64,000 bases of DNA from Planctomycetaceae bacterium (GCA_002726205.1 PBSL01000019.1:16763-80762); one strand, 5' to 3'. Counted from the stretch's first letter, positions 44,150 to 52,745 are shown. A program made the numbers and translations. Notes: generated from the sequence alone by a model not told the origin.

Positions 44150-45157
44150 TCATCCGTCCCAGGGAGCGGCCATCCTAGCACAGACCGCAGCCGCCTCGAC
44201 CGTCTCGACCGATGAATCCGGTTCCAGCCACTGCAGCCCCCGGGTTGCGTAATCCGGTCCCAGGTCGAAGGAGCGCTTGATCGCCAGGTCGACATCCAGC
44301 GGATTGCCGCTGCCGGCGGCCGAGAAGCCGATGCGGTGGAGATAAGGGATGCGGGCAGGCGGAAACGGGAAATCGCTGCCGTGCAACAGTCGCCGCCTGA
44401 GCGATTCGGGTTCGGCCGCCAGTCGTGCCAACGCGCGTCGCCGCGGCCAGGTGGCCAGGATCGACGTGTCACCGTACAGGTTCTCGTAGGCATGCATCAT
44501 CTCGACAAACCCCGGATAGTAATCCTCGCGGTCAAAAAACGCGCACGTTCCACAGTGGGCCGCGATGACTCTCAACCCGTGTTCCAGCGGACGGGCCAGG
44601 CGACGGGGATCGGTGAAGGCCTGCGAGATCACCTGGCAGGAGTGTTCGTAGCCGGTATGAAACATCAGCGTGACGTCGAGTTGGGCGGCGAGTCGATAGA
44701 ACGCGTCGAACCGGGGCAGCGACGGATCGACTCCCTGGATCGCCGTGTGCACCTTGACCAGCCGGCCACCGGCCAGGGCACATCGCTCGAGTTCCTCCAG
44801 CGCGTCTTCCCGGACCGGGTTGATCGAGCATCCCGGCAGGATCTTCTCGTGGCGACCGGCCAGTTCGAGCACGTAGTCGTTGGAGACGTAAAAGTGGGTT
44901 CTCGAGAGGTCCGGCTGACCGTCATCGCGGTAAACAGCGTCCTGGGCCAGGACCACGGCGCGTTGCAGTCGCGATTCGTCCAACTGGCGGATGAGCCGGT
45001 TGCGGATCTGCTCGCTTCGTGTCTCTCCCGGTTCGCGGTTCAAGCCAGTCAGCCTGACGATCAGCCGCGTCAACCAGCGACGGCGGGTCTGTTCGGACAG
45101 GAATCCCTGTTCGGGGTTCTCTCCCCAGCAGAAAACGTGCGTGTGAATATCCAGCAT
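44150..45157 (-). CDS. Metal-dependent hydrolase, amidohydrolase_2 type
   Basis: A 335-residue TIM-barrel protein without a signal. Metal-ligand motifs: HTHVF at residues 5-9 (HxH), KVHTAIQG near 135, FHTGYEH near 165, IAAHCGTCAF near 198 and the catalytic Asp in LHGSDFPFPPARIPYL near 275. The pattern fits the amidohydrolase_2 group, which hydrolyses lactones or amides or decarboxylates aromatic acids. It lies 67 bases after the selenoprotein gene and 12 before the YiiX-like gene on the same strand. Substrate not predictable. Confidence 0.88.
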   Translation of the reverse strand: MLDIHTHVFCWGENPEQGFLSEQTRRRWLTRLIVRLTGLNREPGETRSEQIRNRLIRQLDESRLQRAVVLAQDAVYRDDGQPDLSRTHFYVSNDYVLELAGRHEKILPGCSINPVREDALEELERCALAGGRLVKVHTAIQGVDPSLPRFDAFYRLAAQLDVTLMFHTGYEHSCQVISQAFTDPRRLARPLEHGLRVIAAHCGTCAFFDREDYYPGFVEMMHAYENLYGDTSILATWPRRRALARLAAEPESLRRRLLHGSDFPFPPARIPYLHRIGFSAAGSGNPLDVDLAIKRSFDLGPDYATRGLQWLEPDSSVETVEAAAVCARMAAPWDG

Positions 45158-45224
45158 CGAGAGATCTCGGGGACTCGGTGGTTGACCTGGCCGGTTTCTT
45201 CAGGGCGAGTCGTTTGGCCGGATG

Positions 45225-45728
45225 TCACGCGCGAACCATCTCCAGAATCGATTCGACAGGGGGTCGATCCACGGGGGTCCTGGTCACGTGGTGAAACCGT
45301 GTGATGCCGTCGGGGTCGATCAGCACGTCACCGCCGAGCTGGTAGACGTCACCGGCGGGTGGCCGCAACCGTCGCCCCTTGAAGATCAACTTCAGGAATC
45401 CCCACCACGACGCCGGACCCCAGATCGCCCAGTACCCTCCACGGGGAAGGGCATGGGTCGTGTAGAGTGTCCGCTGGGTATCGACCAGCAGCGGCCACGG
45501 CCAGCCAGTCTCCTCGACGTAGGCCCGCGCCGGCTCGGGTGGCTGAAACGTTACCGCCAGCACATCCAACTCCAGGCGGTTGATTTCCTCGGCCGACTGC
45601 TGCAACTGCAGCAGGTGTTCCCGTCAGGGCAGTCACGTCAGGTGCCGGTGAAACACCAGCAGCAGCCAGCGGCCGTTGCGGTCCTCGAGCCTGTGTTCCT
45701 TCCCGGTCGTGTCACGCAGCGTCGACAT
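45225..45728 (-). CDS. SelL-related AhpC/TSA-type redox protein with UxxU selenocysteine motif
   Basis: Read through two in-frame TGA codons this is a single 167-residue thioredoxin-fold protein. Start MSTLRDTTGKEHRLEDRNG at 45728 has GGAG six bases upstream; ATG 45758, overlapping the symporter stop (TGATG), is an alternative. The active site translates RHLT-U-LP-U-REHLLQLQ, with TGA codons at 45633-45635 and 45624-45626 exactly replacing the cysteines of the CxxCREH motif of AhpC/TSA_2 proteins. The rest is intact: LDVLAVTFQPPEPARAYVEE, WPWPLLVDTQRTLY and QLGGDVLIDPDGITRF. The SelL family is known to use a diselenide UxxU. A SECIS-like hairpin follows. Other genes here use TGA as stop, so general recoding is excluded. 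The alternative is a pseudogene with two exact Cys-codon mutations. Confidence 0.85.
45597..45614 (-). promoter_or_regulatory. Candidate bacterial SECIS hairpin for the UxxU protein
   Basis: On the minus strand a perfect 7-bp stem (CTGCTGC with GCAGCAG) closes a four-base loop AGTT. The loop G is 18 bases after the second TGA and 27 after the first. Bacterial SECIS elements are compact hairpins just downstream of the UGA with a G in the first two loop positions, roughly 16-37 bases away, so one hairpin could serve both codons. Derived by eye; no energy was computed. Confidence 0.6.
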
Positions 45729-45757
45729 CACAGACTCCGATCGGATTGTCGTCGACA

Positions 45758-47497
45758 TCACCAGAGGACGACGAGGTTCAGGTAGGCCAGAATGCCCAAC
45801 ACGATGGTGGCCCACAACCAGGGCTGTTTTCTCAGTGGCAACCGGGTCCGGGCATCATCGAACGGATGCCTCGGCAGTTCGATCAACTCGCGGCGTGTTT
45901 TCTCGAGCCAATTGCCCTCGTCGGCTTGACGCTCGGAGCGCATTTCTCCCGACGCTTCGATCTCGCCGACCGGCACCGGTCCCTCACCGGCGGTCGCGGG
46001 CAACCAGACGACCAGTCCCTGCAGTTCCTCTCGCCGGGCCCGTCCCAGCACGAGTGTTGTCAGCAGCACGCCCAGTGCGGTTGCGCCGATGCTCCAGAGA
46101 AACCCGTACCATTTGTTGGACCACCAGACGGGGAACGCATGGTCGGACATCTCGCAGAGAAACCTTGCCAGCCCGCAACTGCAGCCAAACGCCAGGCCGA
46201 CCAGACCGCTCTTGCGATGTGCGGGCGTGAAGATGCCGGCCAGGTACACCGTCATCAACGGCAGCACGGTGACGCTGATCATCTCGAGATAGAACTTCAC
46301 CATCCCGATTTTCAGGAAGGGAACGTAGGCGAACGAGGCGCCGATCACGACGAAGGTGGTGATGCGGGAGACCCGGAGGTAGTGGTAGTCGTTGGCATTG
46401 CGGACGAGGAACCTCGCGTAGAGGTCGCGGGTGAAGACGACCGAGAGGGACGAACCGATCGAGTCGAAGGTCGAGATGCCTCCGGCCAGCAATCCGGCGA
46501 CAACGATCCCGGCCAACCCCCCGCCCAGCGGGACCAGGTGTTCGGAAATCAGGATCGGGAAAATGTCGTCGGCCCGTTCGGCCGGCAGGTTGGGCCGCAC
46601 CCCCCGTCCGAGGATTCCCAGCGTGACGTTGAACCACATCACGCCGGCGGTCACCGCGGCGGCGACGACCGCGGCCATCTTCACGTCCCACTCGCTGCGT
46701 GCGGCCAGCATTCTCATCGACTGGCTGTGATTGACGACGCAGTAGGCCGTCAGCGTGATGATCCAGCCGACGATCACCAGCCAGGCCGGGACGCCTTCTT
46801 CGAGGTGTTTTCCCACGTGCGTCATGGCCCCGCGGACCCGCTCGCTCACGTTTGCCTCGACCATTGTCTTTTCCATCCCGGCAAATCCGCCGACGGCCTG
46901 GTAGACGACGACCCACATCACCACCGCGGCAGCCAGCATCACGACCGACTGGATCGAATCGGTCAGCACCACCGATTTCAGGCCTCCCATCGCCGTGTAG
47001 GCCGCCGCCCCGGCGGCGATCGCCACCACGAGGTACCACGTGGCGTCACCCCAGCCGGTCAGCAGGCTGAACGTCAGGTACAGCGAATAGGCCACGTTGC
47101 CCAGGACGTTGGTGCGGTAAAGTACCTGCACGATCACGGCGATCACACGGGCCCCCGGATCAAATCGCCGTTCCAGGTATTCGGCGTTGGTGAACATCCC
47201 GCTGCGGTACATTGGCAGGAAGACGGCCCAGGCGACCAGGAACCAGCCAATCGTGATACCCAGCCACCAGTCGGTGATGAAGTTCATCCCGTTCTGGTAG
47301 GCCGCGCCGGCCACGGCGACGTAATCGCCGCTGTCAACGGCGGTGGCGAACATCGACAGGCCCACCATCCACCAGGGCAGCCCGCGGGCCGCCAGCATCC
47401 AGTCCACCGCCCGGTTTGTCTCGCGAGACTTCCAGAGTCCGAACGCAATGATCGCGCCGTTGATTCCGACAACCAGGCACCAGCCGAATGCATTCAC
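45758..47497 (-). CDS. Sodium:solute symporter family protein
   Basis: A 579-residue polytopic membrane protein of the SSS family with about 13 hydrophobic segments. Recognisable regions: WMLAARGLPWWMVGLSMFAT then AVDSGDYVAVAGAAYQNG (substrate and sodium region), YLERRFDPGARVIAVIVQVL, GGLKSVVLTDSIQSVVMLAA, and GLLAGGISTFDSIGSSLSVV, the conserved sodium-site helix. Couples sodium entry to uptake of a small solute such as a sugar, amino or carboxylic acid; the substrate is not evident. Its stop overlaps one possible start of the selenoprotein gene by one base, so they probably share a transcript. Confidence 0.92.
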   Translation of the reverse strand: MNAFGWCLVVGINGAIIAFGLWKSRETNRAVDWMLAARGLPWWMVGLSMFATAVDSGDYVAVAGAAYQNGMNFITDWWLGITIGWFLVAWAVFLPMYRSGMFTNAEYLERRFDPGARVIAVIVQVLYRTNVLGNVAYSLYLTFSLLTGWGDATWYLVVAIAAGAAAYTAMGGLKSVVLTDSIQSVVMLAAAVVMWVVVYQAVGGFAGMEKTMVEANVSERVRGAMTHVGKHLEEGVPAWLVIVGWIITLTAYCVVNHSQSMRMLAARSEWDVKMAAVVAAAVTAGVMWFNVTLGILGRGVRPNLPAERADDIFPILISEHLVPLGGGLAGIVVAGLLAGGISTFDSIGSSLSVVFTRDLYARFLVRNANDYHYLRVSRITTFVVIGASFAYVPFLKIGMVKFYLEMISVTVLPLMTVYLAGIFTPAHRKSGLVGLAFGCSCGLARFLCEMSDHAFPVWWSNKWYGFLWSIGATALGVLLTTLVLGRARREELQGLVVWLPATAGEGPVPVGEIEASGEMRSERQADEGNWLEKTRRELIELPRHPFDDARTRLPLRKQPWLWATIVLGILAYLNLVVLW

Positions 47498-47595
47498 GAC
47501 GGCGAGCCTATCTGCGGTCCGTTGATGGTGTCAATCGGCTGCTGCCGCACCGGCCATCAACCCCGGTCCCGGGAATCTGCTAGACTCAGCGGACC

Positions 47596-49371
47596 ATGCG
47601 TGGGCGTCGTCGTTGGCCATTGATCGCCGTATTGCTGCCGGTCTTGTTGCTGGAGTCGGCCTGTCAGGCCCCGCTGGCCGCGTCCGGCAAGCCGACCGGT
47701 GTTCCGTTGGCCCGCCGGTTCCGCCGCCCCGTTGCCCTGGTCGCGGTTGACGGGGGTCGTCAACTGCTGGTCGCCAACCGCGACAGCGGCACGATCAGCC
47801 GCATCGACGTGGCGAAACGACGAGTACTCGACGAAACCTCGATCGGCGGCCGTCCCAGCGATCTCGCCGTGACTCCCGACGGCCGCCGGGTCCTGGTGGC
47901 CGACGCCGGCCGGCGACAGATTGTCGTACTCGACCTCGGCAAGGGACAACCAGCAGCGGTCGCCCGGGTGCCGTTGGCCGACGAACCGGCGCAGCTGGTC
48001 GTTGACCCGCGAGGTGGTTGGGCCGGTGTGACGTCGCCGTGGTCCCGGTCGCTGACACTGTTGGACCTGTCGAAGGAAGTCCCCATCCCGCGAACCCGGC
48101 TGGCACTGCCCATGGCGGCCCGGCACCTGCTCTGGCTGCCCGGTACCGACATGCTGGTCGTCGCCGATGCGGTCGGTGGTCAACTGTCGGTCGTCGATGT
48201 CGCCGCCGGCCGCGTGCGGCGCACTCATCAACTGTCGGCGCACAACATCAGTGGCCTGGCCCTGTCGCCGTCTGGTCGCCACCTGGTGCTCTCGCACCAG
48301 GTGCTCAACTCCGCAGCCCGCAGTTCTCCCAACGATGTTCTCTGGGGCCTGTTGATCACCAATAATCTCCGGCGAATCCCGCTTCCGGACCTGCTCGCCG
48401 ACTCGAGGTTGCCGGTCCGGCCCGGCTCGGTCGTTCTGCTTGGCCAGGCCGGCAATGCCGCCGGGGATCCGGCCGGGGTGGCCGTGCGGCACGACGGGTC
48501 GTTCGTCGTGGCACTCTCGGGTGTTCACCAACTGGGGATCGGTCACCACGACCGCATCGAACTGACCCGGGTAGGTACCGGGCATCGGCCGACCCGGGTG
48601 TGGCTGGCTCCGGATCGTCGCCACGCCGTCGTCGTCGCCACGCTCGACGATCGGCTCAGCTTCATCGATCTCGACACCGCCCGCCGTGTTGCCGACGTGT
48701 CACTGGGTCCGCAACCCGAGCAGGGGGCGCACGAGCGTGGCGAACGGCTGTTCTTCGATGCCCGGTTGTCGCGGGATGGGTGGATGAGCTGCCACAGTTG
48801 CCACACCAATGGTCACAGCAATGGGCTGCTGGCCGACACGCTCGGCGACGGTGGCTTCGGTTCCGGCAAACGGGTTCTTTCGCTGCTGGGCACAATCGAC
48901 ACCCGTCCCTGGGCCTGGGACGGCCGGATGGCCTCGCTCCGCGACCAGATGGTCGAGTCGGTGACAACCACCATGCGAGGCGCTCGCCCGACATCCGGAC
49001 AACTTCACGACCTGGAAATCTTTGTCAGCAGCCTGGTGCGTCCCGCCCCGGGACGACCGCCCGAATCATCCGACGAGCGAGCCATGATCGCCCGTGGCCG
49101 GCAGCTCTTCCGGGATTTCCGTTGTGGCCGTTGCCATACTCCCCCGCTGTATACCTCGCCGGACATCTACGACGTGGGGCTTGCCGGTCCAAACGGACCC
49201 ACCCGCTCCAATCCCCCGTCATTGCGCGGTGTCGGGCAACGCCGGAGGATGTTTCACGACAATCGGGCGAGATCGCTCGAGGAGGTGTTCAGACGTTTCC
49301 GGCACCAGTTGCCCAGGAAAATCTCCCCTCGTGAAAGCCGCGACCTGGTGCGATTCCTGGAGGGGCTGTAG
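47596..49371 (+). CDS. Beta-propeller dihaem cytochrome c lipoprotein (MauG/CCP-like end)
   Basis: A 591-residue protein. The signal (LIAVLLPVLLLESAC) ends at a likely lipobox cysteine. Residues 45-370 are YVTN-type propeller repeats such as LVANRDSGTISRIDVAKRRV and DLAVTPDGRRVLVADAGRRQ. The C-terminal part resembles dihaem peroxidase/MauG proteins: FFDARLSRDGWMSCHSCH near residue 385, TIDTRPWAWDGRM, and the second haem in FRDFRCGRCHTPPLYTSPDI near 508, followed by NPPSLRGVGQRRRMFHDN. Probably an outer-envelope electron-transfer or peroxidase-like protein. A TAGACT hexamer at 47581, only 10 bases before the ATG, could be a -10 giving an almost leaderless message. It ends nine bases from the convergent ABC gene. 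Confidence 0.9.
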   Translation: MRGRRRWPLIAVLLPVLLLESACQAPLAASGKPTGVPLARRFRRPVALVAVDGGRQLLVANRDSGTISRIDVAKRRVLDETSIGGRPSDLAVTPDGRRVLVADAGRRQIVVLDLGKGQPAAVARVPLADEPAQLVVDPRGGWAGVTSPWSRSLTLLDLSKEVPIPRTRLALPMAARHLLWLPGTDMLVVADAVGGQLSVVDVAAGRVRRTHQLSAHNISGLALSPSGRHLVLSHQVLNSAARSSPNDVLWGLLITNNLRRIPLPDLLADSRLPVRPGSVVLLGQAGNAAGDPAGVAVRHDGSFVVALSGVHQLGIGHHDRIELTRVGTGHRPTRVWLAPDRRHAVVVATLDDRLSFIDLDTARRVADVSLGPQPEQGAHERGERLFFDARLSRDGWMSCHSCHTNGHSNGLLADTLGDGGFGSGKRVLSLLGTIDTRPWAWDGRMASLRDQMVESVTTTMRGARPTSGQLHDLEIFVSSLVRPAPGRPPESSDERAMIARGRQLFRDFRCGRCHTPPLYTSPDIYDVGLAGPNGPTRSNPPSLRGVGQRRRMFHDNRARSLEEVFRRFRHQLPRKISPRESRDLVRFLEGL

Positions 49372-49380
49372 AGAGCGTGG

Positions 49381-50070
49381 TCAGTCGGAGGCCACTTTTT
49401 CTTGACCTGTCTGCATCGCGACCTGTCCGTTGTCGAGGGTGACCGTGCGTCCGGCAAAGGCGACCGCATCCGGGTCGTGCGTGACCAGCAGCACCGCGCC
49501 CCCGTCGTTGGCAAATGTCTGCAGTGCCTGCAGGACGTCCTCGCTGTTCTCTCCGTCGAGGTTCCCGGTCGGTTCGTCGGCCAGGATCACCCGGGGATCG
49601 TTGAGCAACGCACGGGCCAGTGCCACCCGTTGTCGTTCTCCGGTGCTCAGCTGTCCCGGTCGGTGGTTCCGGCGGTCGCTGAGTCCGAAACGATCGATCA
49701 GCGCCAAGGCCCGGTCGGCGGCATCGCGCTCACCGGTGACCAGCGCGGGAGCGAGAACGTTGTCGAGCACGCTCAGGTAGGGAACGAGATGGAATTGCTG
49801 GAAGACAAACCCGATCCGCTCGGCGCGAAACCGGGCCCGCTGGTCTGCCGACAGCGCGTAGGGATCCTGGAGGTCGATCTGGACCTCGCCGCTGTCGGGG
49901 CCCAGCAGCCCTCCGGCAACCAGCAACAGCGTGGTCTTGCCGCAGCCGCTGGGACCGACAACTGCGACGAATTCTCCGGCGGCGACTTCAACCGAGACAT
50001 CGTTGACGGCGACCACGGGTTGATCGTTGCCACGATAGGTCTTGGTGACGTGATCCAGGGAAATCAGCAT
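49381..50070 (-). CDS. ABC transporter ATP-binding protein (LolD/MacB type)
   Basis: A 229-residue ATPase from ATG 50070; a TTG nine bases upstream is possible but less likely. Walker A is GPSGCGKTTLLLVAGG, the signature is LSTGERQRVALARALL (Thr for the usual Gly), Walker B is VILADEPTGNLDGEN and the switch His is in LLVTHDPD. The Q-loop segment FVFQQFHLVPYLSVLDNVLA is typical of the LolD/MacB/FtsE group, which powers mechanotransmission permeases. It follows the permease gene at 50122-51453 and is the last gene of that three-gene unit. Confidence 0.92.
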   Translation of the reverse strand: MLISLDHVTKTYRGNDQPVVAVNDVSVEVAAGEFVAVVGPSGCGKTTLLLVAGGLLGPDSGEVQIDLQDPYALSADQRARFRAERIGFVFQQFHLVPYLSVLDNVLAPALVTGERDAADRALALIDRFGLSDRRNHRPGQLSTGERQRVALARALLNDPRVILADEPTGNLDGENSEDVLQALQTFANDGGAVLLVTHDPDAVAFAGRTVTLDNGQVAMQTGQEKVASD

Positions 50071-50121
50071 GTGGAACAAACCGGGGTGGAATCGAAAAAT
50101 GACGTGGCGGGTGCCATCAGA

Positions 50122-51453
50122 TTACTGCTCCTGCAGTACGACGGCAGGATCCTGCCGCGAAGCGAGCAACGCGGGAATCCAGCTGGCCGCCGCCGACAGT
50201 AGCGGGGCCAACAGTAGCGCCGTGACCAGCCAGCGGGCCTGGTACAGGTCGGCATCGACGGCGGCTCCCCATCGTGATCCGGCCAGGAAGCCGATCGCAT
50301 ACCCGATCGCTCCTCCGGTCAGTCCAACCAGCAGGGCTTTGCCGAGAAACAGCACCAGGACCTGGCGGCTGCCCAGGCCGATGGCGCGGAGAATGCCAAT
50401 CTCGGAGCGTCGCTGACGCGAGTTGCCCAGGGCCAATAGAGCGATCCAGGCAAAACTGCCGATCATCGCAACCGGAACCATCACCGAGGTCAGTTCCTGG
50501 CGGTCGGCCATCAATCGTGCCCCCGACGCCTCGGCATCGGCCATCAGTCGTGTCCCCGACGCCTCGGCCTCGGCCACGGCCCGGTCGGCACTCTTCTTCG
50601 CCTTGTTGCGGGCCTCGGCGCGTGCCAGTGCCTTGCGGCCCCGTTCGAGCACTTTCGTTCCGGGCAGCACCTTGGCGATCTCGCCACGGATCTCGGCGAC
50701 CCGGTCGACCGTGGCGCAGTTGCACTCGAGTGCCAGGATCGCGTTGACCAGGTTCTGCATGCCGAGCATTTCCTGGGCTTCCTCGAGATTGAGCCAGGCG
50801 GTGACGTCATCGACGCTGCCTCGCTCGGGGTGGCACTTGAGAACTTCGAATTTTCGTTGCTTGAGCGTCAGTGTGTCTCCGGGCTTGAGATTCTGCGAGG
50901 TGTGCAGGTGATGGCCGAGGACGATCTTTCCCGGGGGGACGAGATCCAGCAGAGGCTTTTTCAGATCACGGTGTGCCTGGGGCACCTCGCCACGTGTCCC
51001 GGTCAGCACGATCGTCTGCTTGGCCTCGGGCCACTCGATCTTCCTGGTCACGATCGGCAGCAGGTGATTGATGACGACGATCGGCGACTTGGCCAGCCGG
51101 GTGACGTATTCCTGGGGCATCGTCTTTGTCGGTGTGCCCTCGGCATGAAACGCTCCCAGGTCCTCGTCCTCGGCCAGTACCACGATATTGAAACCCAGGC
51201 CCTTGGTGATCTTCCGCATTTCATCCTGCAGTTGCTTGCCGGCCTTCTCGGCAGCCTGCTTGCTCTTCCGGACGGCCTTCTCTGCAGCCTGCTTGCTTTC
51301 CCGGATGGCCTGTTCGGTCTGGATCTCGCCGGCGTTGAGCATCGTGGCGGCACCGACCAGGCAGGCGATGGCGACGGAGACTCCGAACACGGCGAGCAGG
51401 AAATTCAGGCGGCGGTGGACAATTTCCTGGACGACCAGGTGACTGATCTTCAT
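50122..51453 (-). CDS. FtsX/MacB-type ABC permease with hendecad-repeat stalk
   Basis: A 443-residue protein. Membrane helix 1 covers residues 17-38, then a large extracytoplasmic domain (40-315), then three C-terminal helices around SVMVPVAMIGSFAWIALLAL, LVLFLGKALLVGLTGGAIGY and WLVTALLLAPLLSAAASWIP, the FtsX topology. Right after helix 1 lies a doubled 11-residue unit (AIRESKQAAEK / AVRKSKQAAEK, residues 49-70), and just before helix 2 another doubled 11-residue unit (AEASGTRLMAD / AEASGARLMAD). Both are 33-bp DNA duplications and look like the rising and falling helices of a coiled-coil stalk. Probably a mechanotransmission exporter or lipoprotein/peptide-handling complex; cargo unknown. 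Confidence 0.9.
   Translation of the reverse strand: MKISHLVVQEIVHRRLNFLLAVFGVSVAIACLVGAATMLNAGEIQTEQAIRESKQAAEKAVRKSKQAAEKAGKQLQDEMRKITKGLGFNIVVLAEDEDLGAFHAEGTPTKTMPQEYVTRLAKSPIVVINHLLPIVTRKIEWPEAKQTIVLTGTRGEVPQAHRDLKKPLLDLVPPGKIVLGHHLHTSQNLKPGDTLTLKQRKFEVLKCHPERGSVDDVTAWLNLEEAQEMLGMQNLVNAILALECNCATVDRVAEIRGEIAKVLPGTKVLERGRKALARAEARNKAKKSADRAVAEAEASGTRLMADAEASGARLMADRQELTSVMVPVAMIGSFAWIALLALGNSRQRRSEIGILRAIGLGSRQVLVLFLGKALLVGLTGGAIGYAIGFLAGSRWGAAVDADLYQARWLVTALLLAPLLSAAASWIPALLASRQDPAVVLQEQ
50504..50569. repeat. 33-bp tandem duplication in the permease gene (descending stalk helix)
   Basis: Two adjacent 33-bp units, 50504-50536 and 50537-50569, differ at three positions. They encode two copies of an 11-residue AEASGxRLMAD unit directly before the second membrane helix of the FtsX-like permease. 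Confidence 0.85.
51244..51309. repeat. 33-bp tandem duplication in the permease gene (ascending stalk helix)
   Basis: Two adjacent imperfect 33-bp units, 51244-51276 and 51277-51309, encode AVRKSKQAAEK and AIRESKQAAEK, just after the first membrane helix. Same period as the repeat at 50504-50569 but unrelated in sequence. Confidence 0.85.
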
Positions 51454-51527
51454 CGGGACGGCTCCGGAAGAAAACCGGGTGATCAGAGGTGTCGGTGACC
51501 GAACCGGTCACCCGGGCCCGCTCGCTA

Positions 51528-52745
51528 TCAGCCTCGGCCACGGCCGATGAAGAACCAGCCCAGTCCGAGGCCGAAGATCAAGGCGCCAATCGAGGCCAGC
51601 AGACCGCTACTCAACGGCTTGACGGAACTGCTGGTCGTTGTGGTCGGTGTCGTGATTTCCTGTGTGTCCGGGATTGCCTCTTCGGCAACCGTTTCTCCGG
51701 AAGAGCCGTGCTGATCGTCGGCCGGCGAGGTTTCCTCATCTGGTTCGGCAGCCTGCTGTTCGGGTTCCTCGTCGAATCCGGCCAGGCCGACCAGTGGGGG
51801 CAACGACTTGTCCGCCTCGGGCACCTTCTGGACCAGGTCATCCCAGGCCACTGGCATCAGCATGTCGATGCCCGGGTTTTGTTCCTTGATCGTGCAGGTG
51901 CATGGGCCGGTCAGGTCGGCACCGGCCTGGTCGATCGTCTCGTTGTTGATGCCCTTGCCGACCAGGGCGTAGAGTGCCCGGCCGCGTCCGAAGATCGGGA
52001 AGGCCATCGGCAGTGGCGGGTCGCTGCGGAGATCATCTTCGCTGGAGAGCAGCATCTCGACGAACATCGCCTCGACCGGATCGGTGCGGGAGAGTCGCAC
52101 CAGCGAGAACTTCAGTTTCAGGTCCTCGGGATCGATCAGGACCAGGCCCTGCGCAATGTCTTCCTCGGAGATCTCGGGCAGCTTCAGTGTTTTTTCCAGG
52201 TGAGCCATCCGCTTGGTCAGCAACGCGGCGGCCGCGTCGTCGGCGGCCTTGTTGCCGCTTTCCAGCACCACCCAGACCGCCGTGTGGCCCTTGATCAAGC
52301 GGTCGGCGATGGTCTTGCGCAGCGGTGACTTCAGCAGGCCACTGACACGTGATTCCTCGAGCCGCCCCCGCCAGACCGGCGTGGGGTTTCTCGAGGCCAC
52401 CGGATAGTGAACCACCAGCCAGGGTAGCACGTCGGTTTTCTGGGCTTCCCAGAGTTGCAGCAGGTCGGGGTCGGGATTGTCATCAAGGTCGCAGGTGGTC
52501 GCCCGCACGTTGGCGAATGTCTTGCCCGCCTCGCCCTCGCGCTTCAGACGGTCGACCTGGGCCTGCTGGTCGGGGGGCAGCGGTCCCCTGTGAAACACGA
52601 CGACCTCGTAGGGGTCCGCCTGCCAGCGTTCCAGCGCGTAACGAAATACCGGAACTGAACAGGCCTGGGCCACCACGGCCACCGTCCCAACCAGGGCGAC
52701 AGCAACAAGCAACCGTCGAGCATGTCGATAACGAGAATCGGCCAT
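51528..52745 (-). CDS. Unknown exported protein, C-terminally membrane-anchored, with ABC exporter
   Basis: A 405-residue protein I do not recognise by name. Residues 10-28 form a signal (LLVAVALVGTVAVVAQAC). The mature part contains YEVVVFHRGPLPPDQQAQVD, a VLPWLVVHYP segment and VWRGRLEESRVSGLLKSPLR, then LRSDPPLPMAFPIFGRGRAL and CTCTIKEQNPGIDMLMPVAW. Around residues 335-375 it is Glu/Thr/Ser-rich, followed by a final membrane helix (LLASIGALIFGLGLGWFFIG) and a short RGRG tail. This suggests a periplasmic domain held by a flexible linker at the membrane. It is the first gene of a unit with the FtsX-type permease and its ATPase, so it may be the exporter's periplasmic partner. Confidence 0.7.
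   Translation of the reverse strand: MADSRYRHARRLLVAVALVGTVAVVAQACSVPVFRYALERWQADPYEVVVFHRGPLPPDQQAQVDRLKREGEAGKTFANVRATTCDLDDNPDPDLLQLWEAQKTDVLPWLVVHYPVASRNPTPVWRGRLEESRVSGLLKSPLRKTIADRLIKGHTAVWVVLESGNKAADDAAAALLTKRMAHLEKTLKLPEISEEDIAQGLVLIDPEDLKLKFSLVRLSRTDPVEAMFVEMLLSSEDDLRSDPPLPMAFPIFGRGRALYALVGKGINNETIDQAGADLTGPCTCTIKEQNPGIDMLMPVAWDDLVQKVPEADKSLPPLVGLAGFDEEPEQQAAEPDEETSPADDQHGSSGETVAEEAIPDTQEITTPTTTTSSSVKPLSSGLLASIGALIFGLGLGWFFIGRGRG

Noticed and set aside
45225..45815. Reading the two pieces as separate small proteins or a decayed gene
   Set aside because: The pieces are in one frame, both match one AhpC/TSA-like domain, and the only interruptions are two TGA codons at redox cysteine positions.
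45746..47623. A 625-residue plus-strand open frame
   Set aside because: Antisense to the sodium:solute symporter; composition is His/Gln/Asp-rich with no domain pattern, as expected for a shadow frame.
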